NCBI GenBank assembly: GCA_024642265.1
Contig: JAHEBL010000015.1
Coordinates: forward strand, 1-46,697
Direction of reading: 5' to 3'
DNA: 46,697 bases
Origin: Haliea sp.
GTDB lineage: Bacteria; Pseudomonadota; Gammaproteobacteria; Pseudomonadales; Halieaceae
The translations under genes and the position numbers were made by a program. Each line of letters starts with the position of its first letter. Position 1 is the first letter of the stretch. Positions 29,004 to 37,835 of the stretch are shown piece by piece. The notes beneath the pieces are model-generated. The model saw only the letters and a program-made list of their open reading frames with translations. It made no database searches and was not told the DNA's origin.

Positions 29004-31252
29004 CCAATTCGCTCCAGCAAAGCCTGGGCCTCGGCCTGGAGCTCCTCGTTACCTTCGGCGGCCACTTCTTCCAGGATCTGGCGAGCGCCGTCTTCATCAC
29101 CCATATCCATATAGGCGCGAGCCAGGTCGAGCTTGGTGGACAGGCCATTGCTTTCGGCTGCGATGAGCAGGTCTTCCTCATCCGGCTCCACGGTCGTTTC
29201 GGCATCATCGAAGTCTGCCGAAAGATCGAGTTCGTCGTCCAGAGCGATGCCCGGTCCGGCATCCTCGATTTCCAGGTCACTGAAGTCGGACTCCAGAGAG
29301 TCGTCAAGATCAGCCAGCAGTCCATCCTCAGCGTGCTTGCCCTCGGTGGCAAAGTCTTCCCGGTGTGCAGGTTTCTGACCGCCAGCCAGCGCCTCGCGCC
29401 CGGCCGCGATCCGCCCGGCATCGCCGATGGATTCGAGCTCGGCAAATTGTTGCATTGCATCTGGCCGATTGCCGGTCTCCATGTAGAGCTGCAGCAGTTT
29501 GAGCCTGTAGGCAGCGTTGTCCGGGTCACTGCCCAGTGCGTTCCTGAGAAGCTCGATCGCCTGCGGGTAACGACCGTAAGCAATGTAGATTTCCGCCTCG
29601 GCGAGTGCGTCACTGCCTTCATCAGAGGCGTATTCATCGTGCTTGCGCTGGCCATATCCCCGATTTGCCGGGGTGGCACCAGGAGCTTCCGGAGCGAGCT
29701 CTTCTTCGGCTGCCCGCAGCGGGTCCTTGGCGGGCTCATCCACTTGCAGCGCCTGCTCTTTCAACTCGACGTCGGCGAAAACCTCCCGCGATTGAGCCGG
29801 CTCGTCCTCCACAGATTCATCGCCCTGCCCGCGCCTGCGGATGTACAGAATACCCAGCAGCGCCAGCACGATTGCGCCGATCACGAACCAGAGGTTGCTG
29901 AAAAATCCCTGGGACTCTCCGCTGGCCTCGCTTGCGGTAGACGCCGGCTCCGGCGCTGCCGTTACCGGCGCGGGCTGCTCGGAGACAGTCACTGTCTCGA
30001 CCTCAACTGCGGGCTCTTCCCCGCCAGGGCCAGCATCAACGGCCACTGCCTCGTCCACGCTGCCGGCAGCCTCCTCGGCCTCGCCGACAAGGGAGTCGAG
30101 TTCCAGCGCCTCGGCCCCGGGCAATGCGGCGCCGGACTCTACCTGATTATCTGCCAGCACGCCCTGCAACGCGGCGATCTGGTCGTCCTTCAGCGTGACA
30201 ATCCGCTGCAGCGTTTCAACCTGCTGTTCCATGGAGGCCAACCGCTCTTCAAGCTCGGCACGCTCGAGCCCGGCCTTTTCGGCATCCTCCAGGGCCGCCG
30301 CGTTGGCTGCCACCTCAGCTGCCGGGGCAGGCTCGGCCGCCGCAGCGTCATCGGGCTCGGCGGAGATACGCAGCGAGGGGCCGCTGCCATAATCAGGCTC
30401 ACTGGCACGCCCTTCGCGCCAGGCTTGATTCTGGGAGCGCACTTCGGCAAGCGCCTGGGACGCATCGCCGGAGCTGATCTCGCCCTCGTTAGGCAGGTAA
30501 ATGATATACCCCGCCTTGATCTTGTTGATATTACCGTCGATAAACGCGTCCGGATTGAGGCGCTGGATATCGAGCATAGTCTGGTGCACGGATGCCCCGC
30601 CCGGACGCGCGTTGGACGCGATGCGCCACAGGGTATCGTCACGGTGGATCATATAGCGGGTACCGGGAACCGGTGCCGGAGCGGTGGTGGCATTGAAGGC
30701 GCGCGAGGGCATCTGCCCCGGCGCCAGGTCCGAATCCCTTATATCAACGCGGGTGCCGCTACTGCTGGCTAGCGAGCTGTTTTTTTTTGCGGGCTCGGGT
30801 TCGCCATCTACCTGCGCGACCCGGCTGCTGGCCGACACTACCGGCGTGGTAGTGTCGAATACGGGCGGGTCAACCAGTACGGTGTATTCGCGCAACAGGC
30901 GACCGGAAGGCCAGCGGGCTTCGAGTATGAAATCCAGGTAGGGTTCGAGCACCGGGTCTTCGGAACTGATGATGATACGGGCGCGGCCGTTGTCGTCAAT
31001 TTCCACATCGAAGCTGATGCTGGTGAGGAAGTAGGCGCGATCCACGCCCATGCGTTTGAAATCTTCACTGGTGGCAAGCCGGATCCTGATCTGATCCTCG
31101 TGCAGCCCACCTATATTGAGTAAGTCTACCTGTGCCTTGAGCGGTTCATTGAGGTAGGAGTCCAGGCTTATCTCGCCCAGCCCCAGAGCCATCAAGGAAC
31201 TCGTATGCACACACCCCAGAGAAAAAACTACAGCAGCAAATTTTCGAGCCAT
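29000..31252 (-). CDS. fimV: FimV-like polar hub / pilus assembly protein
   Basis: FimV is an inner-membrane peptidoglycan-binding protein that organises the cell pole and supports type IV pilus function. The 750 residues show a short signal-like N-terminus, the family N-domain (LGEISLDSYLNEPLKAQVDLL), a LysM-type domain (RYMIHRDDTLWRIASN ... INKIKAGYIIYLP), a coiled-coil segment (about residues 320-360), one membrane segment (about 451-472), an acidic cytoplasmic region and a C-terminal TPR/FimV domain (LDLARAYMDMGDEDGARQIL). A run of nine A lies in codons 155-158. It overlaps truA by 4 bp. The 200-bp gap upstream has no strong promoter I can name. Confidence 0.93.
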   Translation of the reverse strand: MARKFAAVVFSLGCVHTSSLMALGLGEISLDSYLNEPLKAQVDLLNIGGLHEDQIRIRLATSEDFKRMGVDRAYFLTSISFDVEIDDNGRARIIISSEDPVLEPYLDFILEARWPSGRLLREYTVLVDPPVFDTTTPVVSASSRVAQVDGEPEPAKKNSSLASSSGTRVDIRDSDLAPGQMPSRAFNATTAPAPVPGTRYMIHRDDTLWRIASNARPGGASVHQTMLDIQRLNPDAFIDGNINKIKAGYIIYLPNEGEISSGDASQALAEVRSQNQAWREGRASEPDYGSGPSLRISAEPDDAAAAEPAPAAEVAANAAALEDAEKAGLERAELEERLASMEQQVETLQRIVTLKDDQIAALQGVLADNQVESGAALPGAEALELDSLVGEAEEAAGSVDEAVAVDAGPGGEEPAVEVETVTVSEQPAPVTAAPEPASTASEASGESQGFFSNLWFVIGAIVLALLGILYIRRRGQGDESVEDEPAQSREVFADVELKEQALQVDEPAKDPLRAAEEELAPEAPGATPANRGYGQRKHDEYASDEGSDALAEAEIYIAYGRYPQAIELLRNALGSDPDNAAYRLKLLQLYMETGNRPDAMQQFAELESIGDAGRIAAGREALAGGQKPAHREDFATEGKHAEDGLLADLDDSLESDFSDLEIEDAGPGIALDDELDLSADFDDAETTVEPDEEDLLIAAESNGLSTKLDLARAYMDMGDEDGARQILEEVAAEGNEELQAEAQALLERIG

Positions 31253-31452
31253 ACCGACGCCTAATTATTTTACCTGCTTGATCGTACACCGGCCTCCCCT
31301 AGGTCCGGCAGCTGATTCGGAATATGAATCACACAACACCTGCAATTTGCCCCTGCAGGCGCCTGCTCTGCGACTAGAACGCAGCGCTGGCTGGTGCCTC
31401 CATGCACTCTCTATAGTCCGAATTACCCCCAAGTATTAGTGATGTACCAGCA

Positions 31453-32478
31453 TTAATCAAGGTAAGTTGTCACTAATGCTTCAGCAATTTGCACACTATT
31501 CAGGGCCGCCCCTTTGCGCACATTATCGGACACAATCCACATATCCAGCCCCCTCGGGTGGGAAATATCCTCGCGGATCCTGCCGACAAAAACCGGGTCG
31601 TGGCCGGCTGCGTCCGAGACCGCGGTTGGATAGCCGCCGGCTGCCTGCTCGTCGATAACGGTGACACCCGGCGCCCGTTCGAGCAATGCACGCGCTTCGG
31701 CGGCACTGATCTTGTCCACTGTTTCGATGTGCACTGCCTCGGAATGGCCAAAAAACACCGGAATCCTCACACAGGTGGGATTCACCTGGATCGACGGGTT
31801 GCCGAAGATCTTGCGGGTCTCCCATACCATTTTCATCTCTTCCCGGGTGTAGCCGTTGTCCTGAAAAGTGTCGATATGGGGAATGGCGTTGAAGGCGATC
31901 TGGCGGGGATAGACCTCGCACTGGATCTCCTGCCCGTTCAGCAGGCGGGCAGTCTGGCCTGCCAGCTCTTCGATCGCCTCCTTGCCGGTGCCGGAAACCG
32001 CCTGGTAAGTGGCCACGTTGATGCGTTCAATGCCCACGGCATCGTAGATCGGCTTGAGCGCCACCAGCATCTGGATGGTGGAACAGTTGGGGTTGGCTAT
32101 GATGTTGCGGCGGGTGTAGCCCGCCAGCGCTTCAATATTGACCTCCGGTACGATCAGGGGGATGTCCTCGTCCTGGCGAAAGTGGGAGGTGTTGTCGATC
32201 ACCACGCACCCGGCGGCGCCGGCTTTGGGGGCGAACTCGGCGGAAATACTGCCACCGGCTGAAAACAGGCCGATCTGGACCCGGCTGAAATCGAATTCCG
32301 CCAGGTCCGTTACCTTCACCGATTTGCCATGGAACTTGACGGTTTTACCTGCAGAGCGGCTGCTTGCCAGCGGGTACAGCGTACCGACCGGGAAATCCCT
32401 CTCCTCCAGGATAGAGATCATCGCCTCGCCCACGGCGCCGGTTGCGCCTACCACTGCCACATCGTATAACTTGCTCAT
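31453..32478 (-). CDS. asd: Aspartate-semialdehyde dehydrogenase
   Basis: Asd reduces aspartyl phosphate to aspartate semialdehyde for lysine, threonine, methionine and diaminopimelate synthesis. The NADP loop VVGATGAVGE, catalytic Cys132 in ANPNCSTIQ and the substrate segment VATYQAVSGTGKEA are present. I choose the second of two nearby ATGs (32478, MSKLYDVAVVG; 341 residues) because GGGA lies at a proper distance and family members start there. It is of the short SSRSAGK type rather than the enterobacterial type. It follows leuB at 30 bp, as in Pseudomonas. Confidence 0.96.
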   Translation of the reverse strand: MSKLYDVAVVGATGAVGEAMISILEERDFPVGTLYPLASSRSAGKTVKFHGKSVKVTDLAEFDFSRVQIGLFSAGGSISAEFAPKAGAAGCVVIDNTSHFRQDEDIPLIVPEVNIEALAGYTRRNIIANPNCSTIQMLVALKPIYDAVGIERINVATYQAVSGTGKEAIEELAGQTARLLNGQEIQCEVYPRQIAFNAIPHIDTFQDNGYTREEMKMVWETRKIFGNPSIQVNPTCVRIPVFFGHSEAVHIETVDKISAAEARALLERAPGVTVIDEQAAGGYPTAVSDAAGHDPVFVGRIREDISHPRGLDMWIVSDNVRKGAALNSVQIAEALVTTYLD

Positions 32479-32508
32479 CTGCATTTTCCCACTGTCAGGA
32501 TTTATTGA

Positions 32509-33588
32509 TCAGGCGCGCAGGGCCGCGATGACCGCGTCGCCCATAGCGCTCGTGTTCACCAGCTGCTGGCCCTGGGTATATATGTCGGGGGTGCGCAGGC
32601 CCTGGTCCAGCACCACACTAACCGCCTGTTCTATCGCGTCAGCGGCCGCGGGGCTGGCCAGCGTGTAGCGCAGCATCATCGCCACTGAGAGAATAGTCGC
32701 CAGGGGGTTGGCCTTGCCCTGCCCCGCGATATCCGGCGCCGTACCGTGGCATGGCTCATACATGCCGCGTCCGCTCTCGTCCAGGGAGGCTGACGGCAGC
32801 ATGCCTATCGAGCCGGTTAACATCGCTGCAGCGTCCGACAGTATGTCGCCGAACATGTTGCCGGTGACCAGCACATCGAACTGCTTGGGAGCGCGCAGCA
32901 ACTGCATGGCGGCATTGTCGACGTACATATGGCTCAGCTCCACGTCCGGGTACTGCGCCCCCACCTCTTCCATCACCTCGCGCCATAGCATGGTCACTTC
33001 CAGCACGTTTGCCTTGTCGACCGAACACACCCTGTTGTTGCGCTTGCGTGCAAGGCTGAACGCCAGGTGGCCTATCCGGCGAATCTCTGACTCGCGATAG
33101 ACATAGGTATTGAAACCCTCGCGCTCACCGTTTTCCAGGGTGCGAATACCCCGCGGCTCGCCAAAATAAATGCCGCCGGTCAACTCGCGCACGATAAGAA
33201 TGTCCAGCCCCGCCACCACCTCGCGCTTGAGGCTGGACGCGTCTGCCAGTTGCGGGTAGAGAATTGCCGGACGCAGGTTACCAAAGAGTTTCAATTCCGA
33301 GCGTATGCCCAGCAACCCCCTTTCGGGGCGCAGGTGGCGCTCCACGTTATCCCACCTGGGCCCGCCCACAGCGCCCAGCAATATCGCGTCGGCCGACCGC
33401 GCGCTCGCCAGCGTCTCCGGGGGCAGCGGCTGCCCGGTGGCATCGATGGCCGCGCCGCCCAGCAGGCCATATTCCAACTCGAGGTCCAGCTTGAAGCGGG
33501 CGTCCACCTCCTGCAGTACCTTGACAGCCTCGGTCATGATTTCGGGCCCGATGTAATCGCCCGGCAGCACCAGTATTTTTCTTGCCAT
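32509..33588 (-). CDS. leuB: 3-isopropylmalate dehydrogenase
   Basis: LeuB oxidatively decarboxylates 3-isopropylmalate to the leucine precursor 2-oxoisocaproate, using NAD. The 359 residues show [22 protein letters not shown], the family hallmark [25 protein letters not shown] and the cofactor segment [22 protein letters not shown]. Isocitrate and tartrate dehydrogenases are excluded by the [10 protein letters not shown] loop. It is third in the leuCDB operon, 17 bp after leuD. Confidence 0.97.
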   Translation of the reverse strand: MARKILVLPGDYIGPEIMTEAVKVLQEVDARFKLDLELEYGLLGGAAIDATGQPLPPETLASARSADAILLGAVGGPRWDNVERHLRPERGLLGIRSELKLFGNLRPAILYPQLADASSLKREVVAGLDILIVRELTGGIYFGEPRGIRTLENGEREGFNTYVYRESEIRRIGHLAFSLARKRNNRVCSVDKANVLEVTMLWREVMEEVGAQYPDVELSHMYVDNAAMQLLRAPKQFDVLVTGNMFGDILSDAAAMLTGSIGMLPSASLDESGRGMYEPCHGTAPDIAGQGKANPLATILSVAMMLRYTLASPAAADAIEQAVSVVLDQGLRTPDIYTQGQQLVNTSAMGDAVIAALRA

Positions 33589-33605
33589 GTCCTGTTGATC
33601 TCCCG

Positions 33606-34253
33606 CTATTTAATGACGTCAAACAACCAGGGGGAACGTTCCCGCGCAGTCTGCTCGTAGGCGCGAATCATGGCGGCATCCTCGAGGGTGAGACCGATGT
33701 CGTCCAGCCCCTTCAGCAGGCAGTGGCGACGGAATTCATCGACCTCGAAACCGTATACGTCACCGGACGGGGTAGTGACCTGCTGTGCCTCCAGGTCCAC
33801 CTTCAACTTATAGCCCTCGGCAGCGTACAGCTCCCGGAACAGGCTATCGACGACATCGGCCCCGAGTACGATTGGCAGGATGCCATTCTTGAAACAGTTA
33901 TTGTAAAAGATATCGGCAAAACTGGGTGCGATAATGCATCGAAAGCCCTGGTCTTCCAGTGCCCAGGGCGCATGCTCCCGACTGGAGCCACAGCCAAAGT
34001 TCTCCCGCGCCAGCAGGATGGACGCGCCCTGGTAACGGGGCAGGTTCAGGGCAAACTCCATGTTCTGCGGCCGCTTGCTGCAGTCCTGGCCGGGATAGCC
34101 CTCATCCAGGTAACGCAGCTCATCAAACAGGTGGGGGCCGAAGCCGCTGCGCCTGATCGATTTCAGGAACTGCTTGGGAATAATCAGGTCGGTGTCCACA
34201 TTGGCCCGGTCCATGGGCGCTACCACGCCCCGTTCAGCAATAAAGCTCTTCAT
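33606..34253 (-). CDS. leuD: 3-isopropylmalate dehydratase small subunit
   Basis: LeuD is the swivel domain of the isopropylmalate isomerase and joins LeuC to interconvert 2- and 3-isopropylmalate. The 215-residue sequence shows [16 protein letters not shown], the substrate-binding [14 protein letters not shown] and [16 protein letters not shown] at the end. It lies 15 bp after leuC and 17 bp before leuB. Length and motifs are standard. Confidence 0.97.
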   Translation of the reverse strand: MKSFIAERGVVAPMDRANVDTDLIIPKQFLKSIRRSGFGPHLFDELRYLDEGYPGQDCSKRPQNMEFALNLPRYQGASILLARENFGCGSSREHAPWALEDQGFRCIIAPSFADIFYNNCFKNGILPIVLGADVVDSLFRELYAAEGYKLKVDLEAQQVTTPSGDVYGFEVDEFRRHCLLKGLDDIGLTLEDAAMIRAYEQTARERSPWLFDVIK

Positions 34254-34268
34254 TACCGTATCCTCTCC

Positions 34269-35687
34269 CTACCACTCACGCACGTCGACGAAATGCCCTG
34301 CGATTGCCGCCGCTGCGGCCATGGCGGGGCTGACCAGATGTGTGCGGCCGCCAAAACCCTGACGACCCTCGAAATTGCGATTGGAGGTGGACGCGCAGTG
34401 CTCCCCCGCTCCCAGCTTGTCGGCATTCATCGCCAGGCACATGGAACAACCCGGCTCGCGCCACTCCATGCCCGCATCGATAAATATCCTGTCCAGCCCT
34501 TCGGCCTCGGCCTGCTGCTTGACCTCCCCCGAGCCCGGCACTACCAGCGCCTGCTTGACCGAGCTCGCCACCCGCTTACCCCTGACCACTGCTGCGGCCG
34601 AGCGCAGGTCCTCGATCCTGGAATTGGTACAGGAACCTATAAATACCCGGTCGGGCCTGATTGCCGTGATCGGCATTCCCGCCTGCAGACCCATGTACTC
34701 CAGTGCGCGCAGCACGCCTTCGCGCTGCGTATGATTCTCTATTTTTGCCGGGTCCGGCAGATGGCCGTCGATGGGCAGGACCATTTCGGGCGATGTACCC
34801 CAGGTCACCTGCGGCTTTATATCCTCGCCGCGCAATTCAACCACCCGGTCGAAATGGGCGTCGTCATCGCTGTGCAGCTCGCGCCAGGCCGCCACGGCCT
34901 GTTCCCACATATCACCCGTGGGGGCGTAGGTGCGGCCCCTGACGTAATCCAGGGTGATATCGTCTACGGCCACCATACCCATGCGCGCCCCCGCCTCGAT
35001 GGACATGTTGCACATGGTCATGCGGCCTTCCATGCTCATGTTGCGCACGACTTCGCCGCCGAATTCCATCGCGTAGCCACTGCCTCCCGCCGTACCTATC
35101 TTGCCAATGACGGCCAGTACCACGTCTTTCGCAGTCACACCTTTTTGCAGGGAGCCATCGATGCGCACCAGCATGTTTTTCATCTTCTGCTGGATCAGGC
35201 ACTGGGTGGCGAGCACGTGCTCAACCTCCGAGGTGCCGATACCGTGGGCCAGCGCGCCGAGGGCGCCATGGGTGGATGTGTGGGAATCACCGCACACTAC
35301 CGTCATACCCGGCAGGGTCGCGCCCTGTTCGGGACCCACCACGTGCACGATGCCCTGGCGCCGGTCGTTGATCTCAAACTCGACGATGTCGTAGTCCCGG
35401 CAGTTGTCGTCCAGGGTCTGCACCTGCAGTCGCGATATCGGGTCGGCGATCCCGGCGACTCCCCCGCTGCGCTCTACCCGCTCGGTGGGGACATTGTGGT
35501 CTGGAACGGCCAGGTTCGCGTCCCGTCGCCACAGCGACCTGCCGGCAAGGCGCAGGCCTTCGAAGGCCTGGGGCGAGGTCACCTCGTGAATCAGGTGGCG
35601 GTCGATATAGATCAACGCGCTGCCGTCATCGCGCTGCACCACCACGTGGCTTTGCCATAACTTGTCATACAACGTCTGTGCGGCCAT
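34269..35687 (-). CDS. leuC: 3-isopropylmalate dehydratase large subunit
   Basis: LeuC is the [4Fe-4S] subunit of isopropylmalate isomerase. Cluster ligands lie in [12 protein letters not shown] and [10 protein letters not shown]; the catalytic [13 protein letters not shown] and [15 protein letters not shown] are also seen. I place the start at the ATG at 35687 (472 residues, [11 protein letters not shown]) with AGGTGA five bases before it, rather than at a GTG three codons upstream that overlaps this ribosome site. It leads leuCDB and faces a LysR gene. Its promoter (35736-35764) overlaps a T-N11-A motif. Confidence 0.97.
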   Translation of the reverse strand: MAAQTLYDKLWQSHVVVQRDDGSALIYIDRHLIHEVTSPQAFEGLRLAGRSLWRRDANLAVPDHNVPTERVERSGGVAGIADPISRLQVQTLDDNCRDYDIVEFEINDRRQGIVHVVGPEQGATLPGMTVVCGDSHTSTHGALGALAHGIGTSEVEHVLATQCLIQQKMKNMLVRIDGSLQKGVTAKDVVLAVIGKIGTAGGSGYAMEFGGEVVRNMSMEGRMTMCNMSIEAGARMGMVAVDDITLDYVRGRTYAPTGDMWEQAVAAWRELHSDDDAHFDRVVELRGEDIKPQVTWGTSPEMVLPIDGHLPDPAKIENHTQREGVLRALEYMGLQAGMPITAIRPDRVFIGSCTNSRIEDLRSAAAVVRGKRVASSVKQALVVPGSGEVKQQAEAEGLDRIFIDAGMEWREPGCSMCLAMNADKLGAGEHCASTSNRNFEGRQGFGGRTHLVSPAMAAAAAIAGHFVDVREW

Positions 35688-35735
35688 GGGACTCACCTCA
35701 TCGCTGAAAAAGAAAATATCCGGGATACCGCGGGA

Positions 35736-35764
35736 ATTATGGGCTTGCGCTTTAGATAACTCAA
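35736..35764 (-). promoter_or_regulatory. leuC promoter
   Basis: On the minus strand TTGAGT (35759-35764, 4 of 6) and CATAAT (35736-35741, 5 of 6) are 17 bp apart. The transcript would begin near 35729, about 40 bp before the leuC ATG. The -35 box lies inside the T-N11-A palindrome. Confidence 0.6.
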
Positions 35765-35773
35765 ATTTATTAT
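35745..35773 (+). promoter_or_regulatory. lysR promoter
   Basis: TTGCGC (35745-35750, 3 of 6) and TATTAT (35768-35773, 5 of 6) are 17 bp apart, 33 bp before the LysR-family ATG. It overlaps the leuC promoter on the other strand for 20 bp. Confidence 0.5.
35756..35770. promoter_or_regulatory. LysR-type T-N11-A binding site
   Basis: ATAA-N7-TTAT is a perfect 4-bp inverted repeat that fits the T-N11-A consensus of LysR regulators. It covers the leuC -35 box and the bases just before the lysR -10 box, a position suited to autoregulation and to control of leuC. Confidence 0.45.
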
Positions 35774-35806
35774 TTTTATATATCGCATTCCTGAAAGGAA
35801 TCTCAT

Positions 35807-36688
35807 ATGGACACGCAGAACCTCAGGGCTTTTGTACTGGTGGCAGAAACCGGCTCGTTCTCAGCGGCCGCGGAAAAGCTCCACCTGACCCAACCGGCCG
35901 TCAGCAAGCGGGTCGCCCTGCTCGAAGAGCAGCTGGGTACCGGCCTGTTTGACCGTATCGGGCGCAATATCAGCCTGACCGAGGCCGGCCAGGCACTGCT
36001 GCCCCACGCCCGCGCGGTGCAGCAGGAACTGGAAGCGGCGGCACAGTCGGTGCGCGATCTCTCCGGCGCGGTGGCGGGCCAGCTGCGGATCGCCACCAGC
36101 CATCACATCGGCCTGCACCGCCTGCCGCCGGTACTCAGCGCGTTCAGCAAGGCCCACGGTGCAGTTCAGCTTGATATCGACTTTATGGACTCGGAACAGG
36201 CCTACGAACTGATCATGCAGGGCAATGCGGAAATCGCCGTGGTAACCCTGGCACCAGTGCGCGAGGCCAGTCTCGTCACCCTGCCGCTGTGGCCCGATCC
36301 CCTGGATTTCATGGTGGCCAGGCACCACCCGCTGGCGCGGCACCGCGGTCTCGACCTGCAGGCTCTGAGCGAACACACTGCGATCCTGCCCGGGCTCAAT
36401 ACCTATACCGGGCAGATCGTGGCACGGCTGTTCGACCAGCACCAATTGTCCCTGCAGGTGTCAATGGCAACCAATTACCTGGAAACCATTCGCATGATGG
36501 CGTCCGTTGGACTGGGCTGGACGGTACTGCCGCGCAGCATGTCCGACGAGTCCCTGCAGACTCTGAAGATCAGCGGCACCAGAATCGAGCGGACCCTGGG
36601 TATTGTCTATCACAGGGGGCGCACCCTGTCGCGTGCGGCCGGGGCGTTCATTGAGGTATTGCGGGCTTCGTCCGGGCTTAAGGGCTAA
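35807..36688 (+). CDS. LysR-family transcriptional regulator
   Basis: The 293-residue protein has the usual N-terminal winged HTH ([41 protein letters not shown], residues 5-45) and a C-terminal periplasmic-binding-like effector domain. AAGGAA lies eight bases before the ATG. It is divergent from leuC across 119 bp, and a LysR gene occurs at the same place in Pseudomonas, so control of leuCDB is likely. The ligand is not known; a leucine-pathway intermediate would be reasonable but is inference. It ends within the last 4 bp of the convergent thioesterase gene. Confidence 0.93.
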   Translation: MDTQNLRAFVLVAETGSFSAAAEKLHLTQPAVSKRVALLEEQLGTGLFDRIGRNISLTEAGQALLPHARAVQQELEAAAQSVRDLSGAVAGQLRIATSHHIGLHRLPPVLSAFSKAHGAVQLDIDFMDSEQAYELIMQGNAEIAVVTLAPVREASLVTLPLWPDPLDFMVARHHPLARHRGLDLQALSEHTAILPGLNTYTGQIVARLFDQHQLSLQVSMATNYLETIRMMASVGLGWTVLPRSMSDESLQTLKISGTRIERTLGIVYHRGRTLSRAAGAFIEVLRASSGLKG

Positions 36689-37164
36689 CCGTCCATGAAG
36701 AATGGCGTACCGTCACCTATCGCCCCGGGTTTTACCATGCCCTTGTGATCAGGCAGGTAAAAAGTTCCGTTAAACCTCGCCACCACGCCATCGCGGTTGA
36801 CAATAACACCGCTGGAAAAAGCGAAGCGCCGCTTTACGGTAACCAGTTGCACATCCGCCTGAATCCACTGCCCCAGGCGCGCGGTTGCAACAAAATCCAC
36901 TGCCAGGTTTATTGTCGGGCTTGCCACCAACTCACCGCGGGCCGCGTGAACGCCGTTTGCCGCCGCGACATCCGCCAATGTCATCAGGACGCCGCCGTGG
37001 CACACTCCCATGAGATTGCCATGCTGCTTGCCCACCACCAGCCCGAAACTGACGGAATCGCCCTCGATGCGACGATAGCTGGGCTGGAGCATATCACTGA
37101 AGCCCAGCCCCTCCGGCAGCCTGGCAAAACCATCGGGCACTTGTTCCACAATCCTTTCACTCAT
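36685..37164 (-). CDS. PaaI-type hotdog-fold thioesterase
   Basis: The 159-residue protein has the hotdog signature GVCHGGVLMTLADVAAANGVHAA followed by PTINLAVDFVATARLGQWIQADVQ, typical of acyl-CoA thioesterases of the PaaI/YbgC-like group. These release CoA from acyl or aryl thioesters in the cytosol. The substrate cannot be told from sequence. It lies 38 bp downstream of the flavodoxin-like gene on the same strand, so the two may be cotranscribed. Its stop overlaps the convergent LysR stop by 4 bp. Confidence 0.85.
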   Translation of the reverse strand: MSERIVEQVPDGFARLPEGLGFSDMLQPSYRRIEGDSVSFGLVVGKQHGNLMGVCHGGVLMTLADVAAANGVHAARGELVASPTINLAVDFVATARLGQWIQADVQLVTVKRRFAFSSGVIVNRDGVVARFNGTFYLPDHKGMVKPGAIGDGTPFFMDG

Positions 37165-37202
37165 ACTGCGTCACCCGCAAAAATGGCTCGCCTCAAGCCG
37201 AT

Positions 37203-37658
37203 TCAAAATATGCCCATTGCCAGGCCGGCGGCGAAGGCCGCACCCAATTCCCGGCTGGCATCAAGGTGAGCGTCGCCGACCTCACCGCGCAACACCAATG
37301 GCTCCGCCGCTGCGGGAAAGGGATATCCTGACATGATGCGCTCAAGCTGCCGGACCGCCCCGCGGCCGTCGTTGCCGGCGCTCACCAACAGCGCGTACGG
37401 CAGTACCAGGCCCCGGGCGATCGCCGGATAGAACGTGCGATCCAGAAAATCCTTCATGCCACCACTGAGAGCGCCTGAGTTTTCCGCCGCCACCAGCAGC
37501 AGACCCTGCGCCAGGGCAAGGTCCTCCACCCCGGCATCCCATGCGCGCCGCACGGTAACGGCCACACCCGGTTCCATGACTGCACCGCGCCACGCGGCCC
37601 GAGCCAGTTGCGCGCTGGCACCGCTCTGGCTGTGATAGGCAATAAGCAGTGTTTTCAT
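37203..37658 (-). CDS. Flavodoxin-like NAD(P)H-dependent oxidoreductase
   Basis: The 151-residue product begins MKTLLIAYHSQSGASAQLARAA, an FMN-phosphate loop of the flavodoxin type, then VAAENSGALSGGMKDFLDRTFYP, as in NADPH-dependent FMN reductases / flavodoxin-like quinone reductases, and YALLVSAGNDGRGAVRQLERI. I use the ATG at 37658 with GGAG four bases upstream; an in-frame start at 37718 would add 20 residues before the FMN loop and lacks support. Physiological substrate unknown. It precedes the thioesterase gene. Confidence 0.82.
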   Translation of the reverse strand: MKTLLIAYHSQSGASAQLARAAWRGAVMEPGVAVTVRRAWDAGVEDLALAQGLLLVAAENSGALSGGMKDFLDRTFYPAIARGLVLPYALLVSAGNDGRGAVRQLERIMSGYPFPAAAEPLVLRGEVGDAHLDASRELGAAFAAGLAMGIF

Positions 37659-37767
37659 GAAACTCCGTTGGCAAAACCCGGGCAGCCGGATTGGAACACA
37701 GTGGGCGGTGGCTGTCATGCCCGGCGGGCGTTACCGGCGCGTCGGGGCAGCCGGCAGCACGGACAAC

Positions 37768-37803
37768 TTTCCAGCGCCGGCTATTACTGTTGTAATACCC
37801 GGC
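37768..37803 (+). promoter_or_regulatory. Promoter overlapped by a 12-bp inverted repeat (operator-like)
   Basis: TTTCCA (37768-37773) and TGTAAT (37791-37796, 5 of 6) are 17 bp apart. An inverted repeat with arms GCCGGCTATTAC (37776-37787) and GTAATACCCGGC (37792-37803), matching at 11 of 12 positions around TGTT, covers the -10 and spacer. This is the layout of a repressor operator, for instance of the TetR group. No T run follows, so it is not a terminator. Confidence 0.5.
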
Positions 37804-37835
37804 CTTTAACAAACCATACCCGGGAGCAACATACG

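Noticed and set aside
28901-30772. A 623-codon plus-strand frame over truA and fimV
   Set aside because: Shadow frame over fimV and the truA start; no ribosome site or recognisable domain.
33582-35660. A 692-codon plus-strand frame over leuD and leuC
   Set aside because: Shadow frame rich in His and Gln opposite well-conserved LeuC and LeuD.
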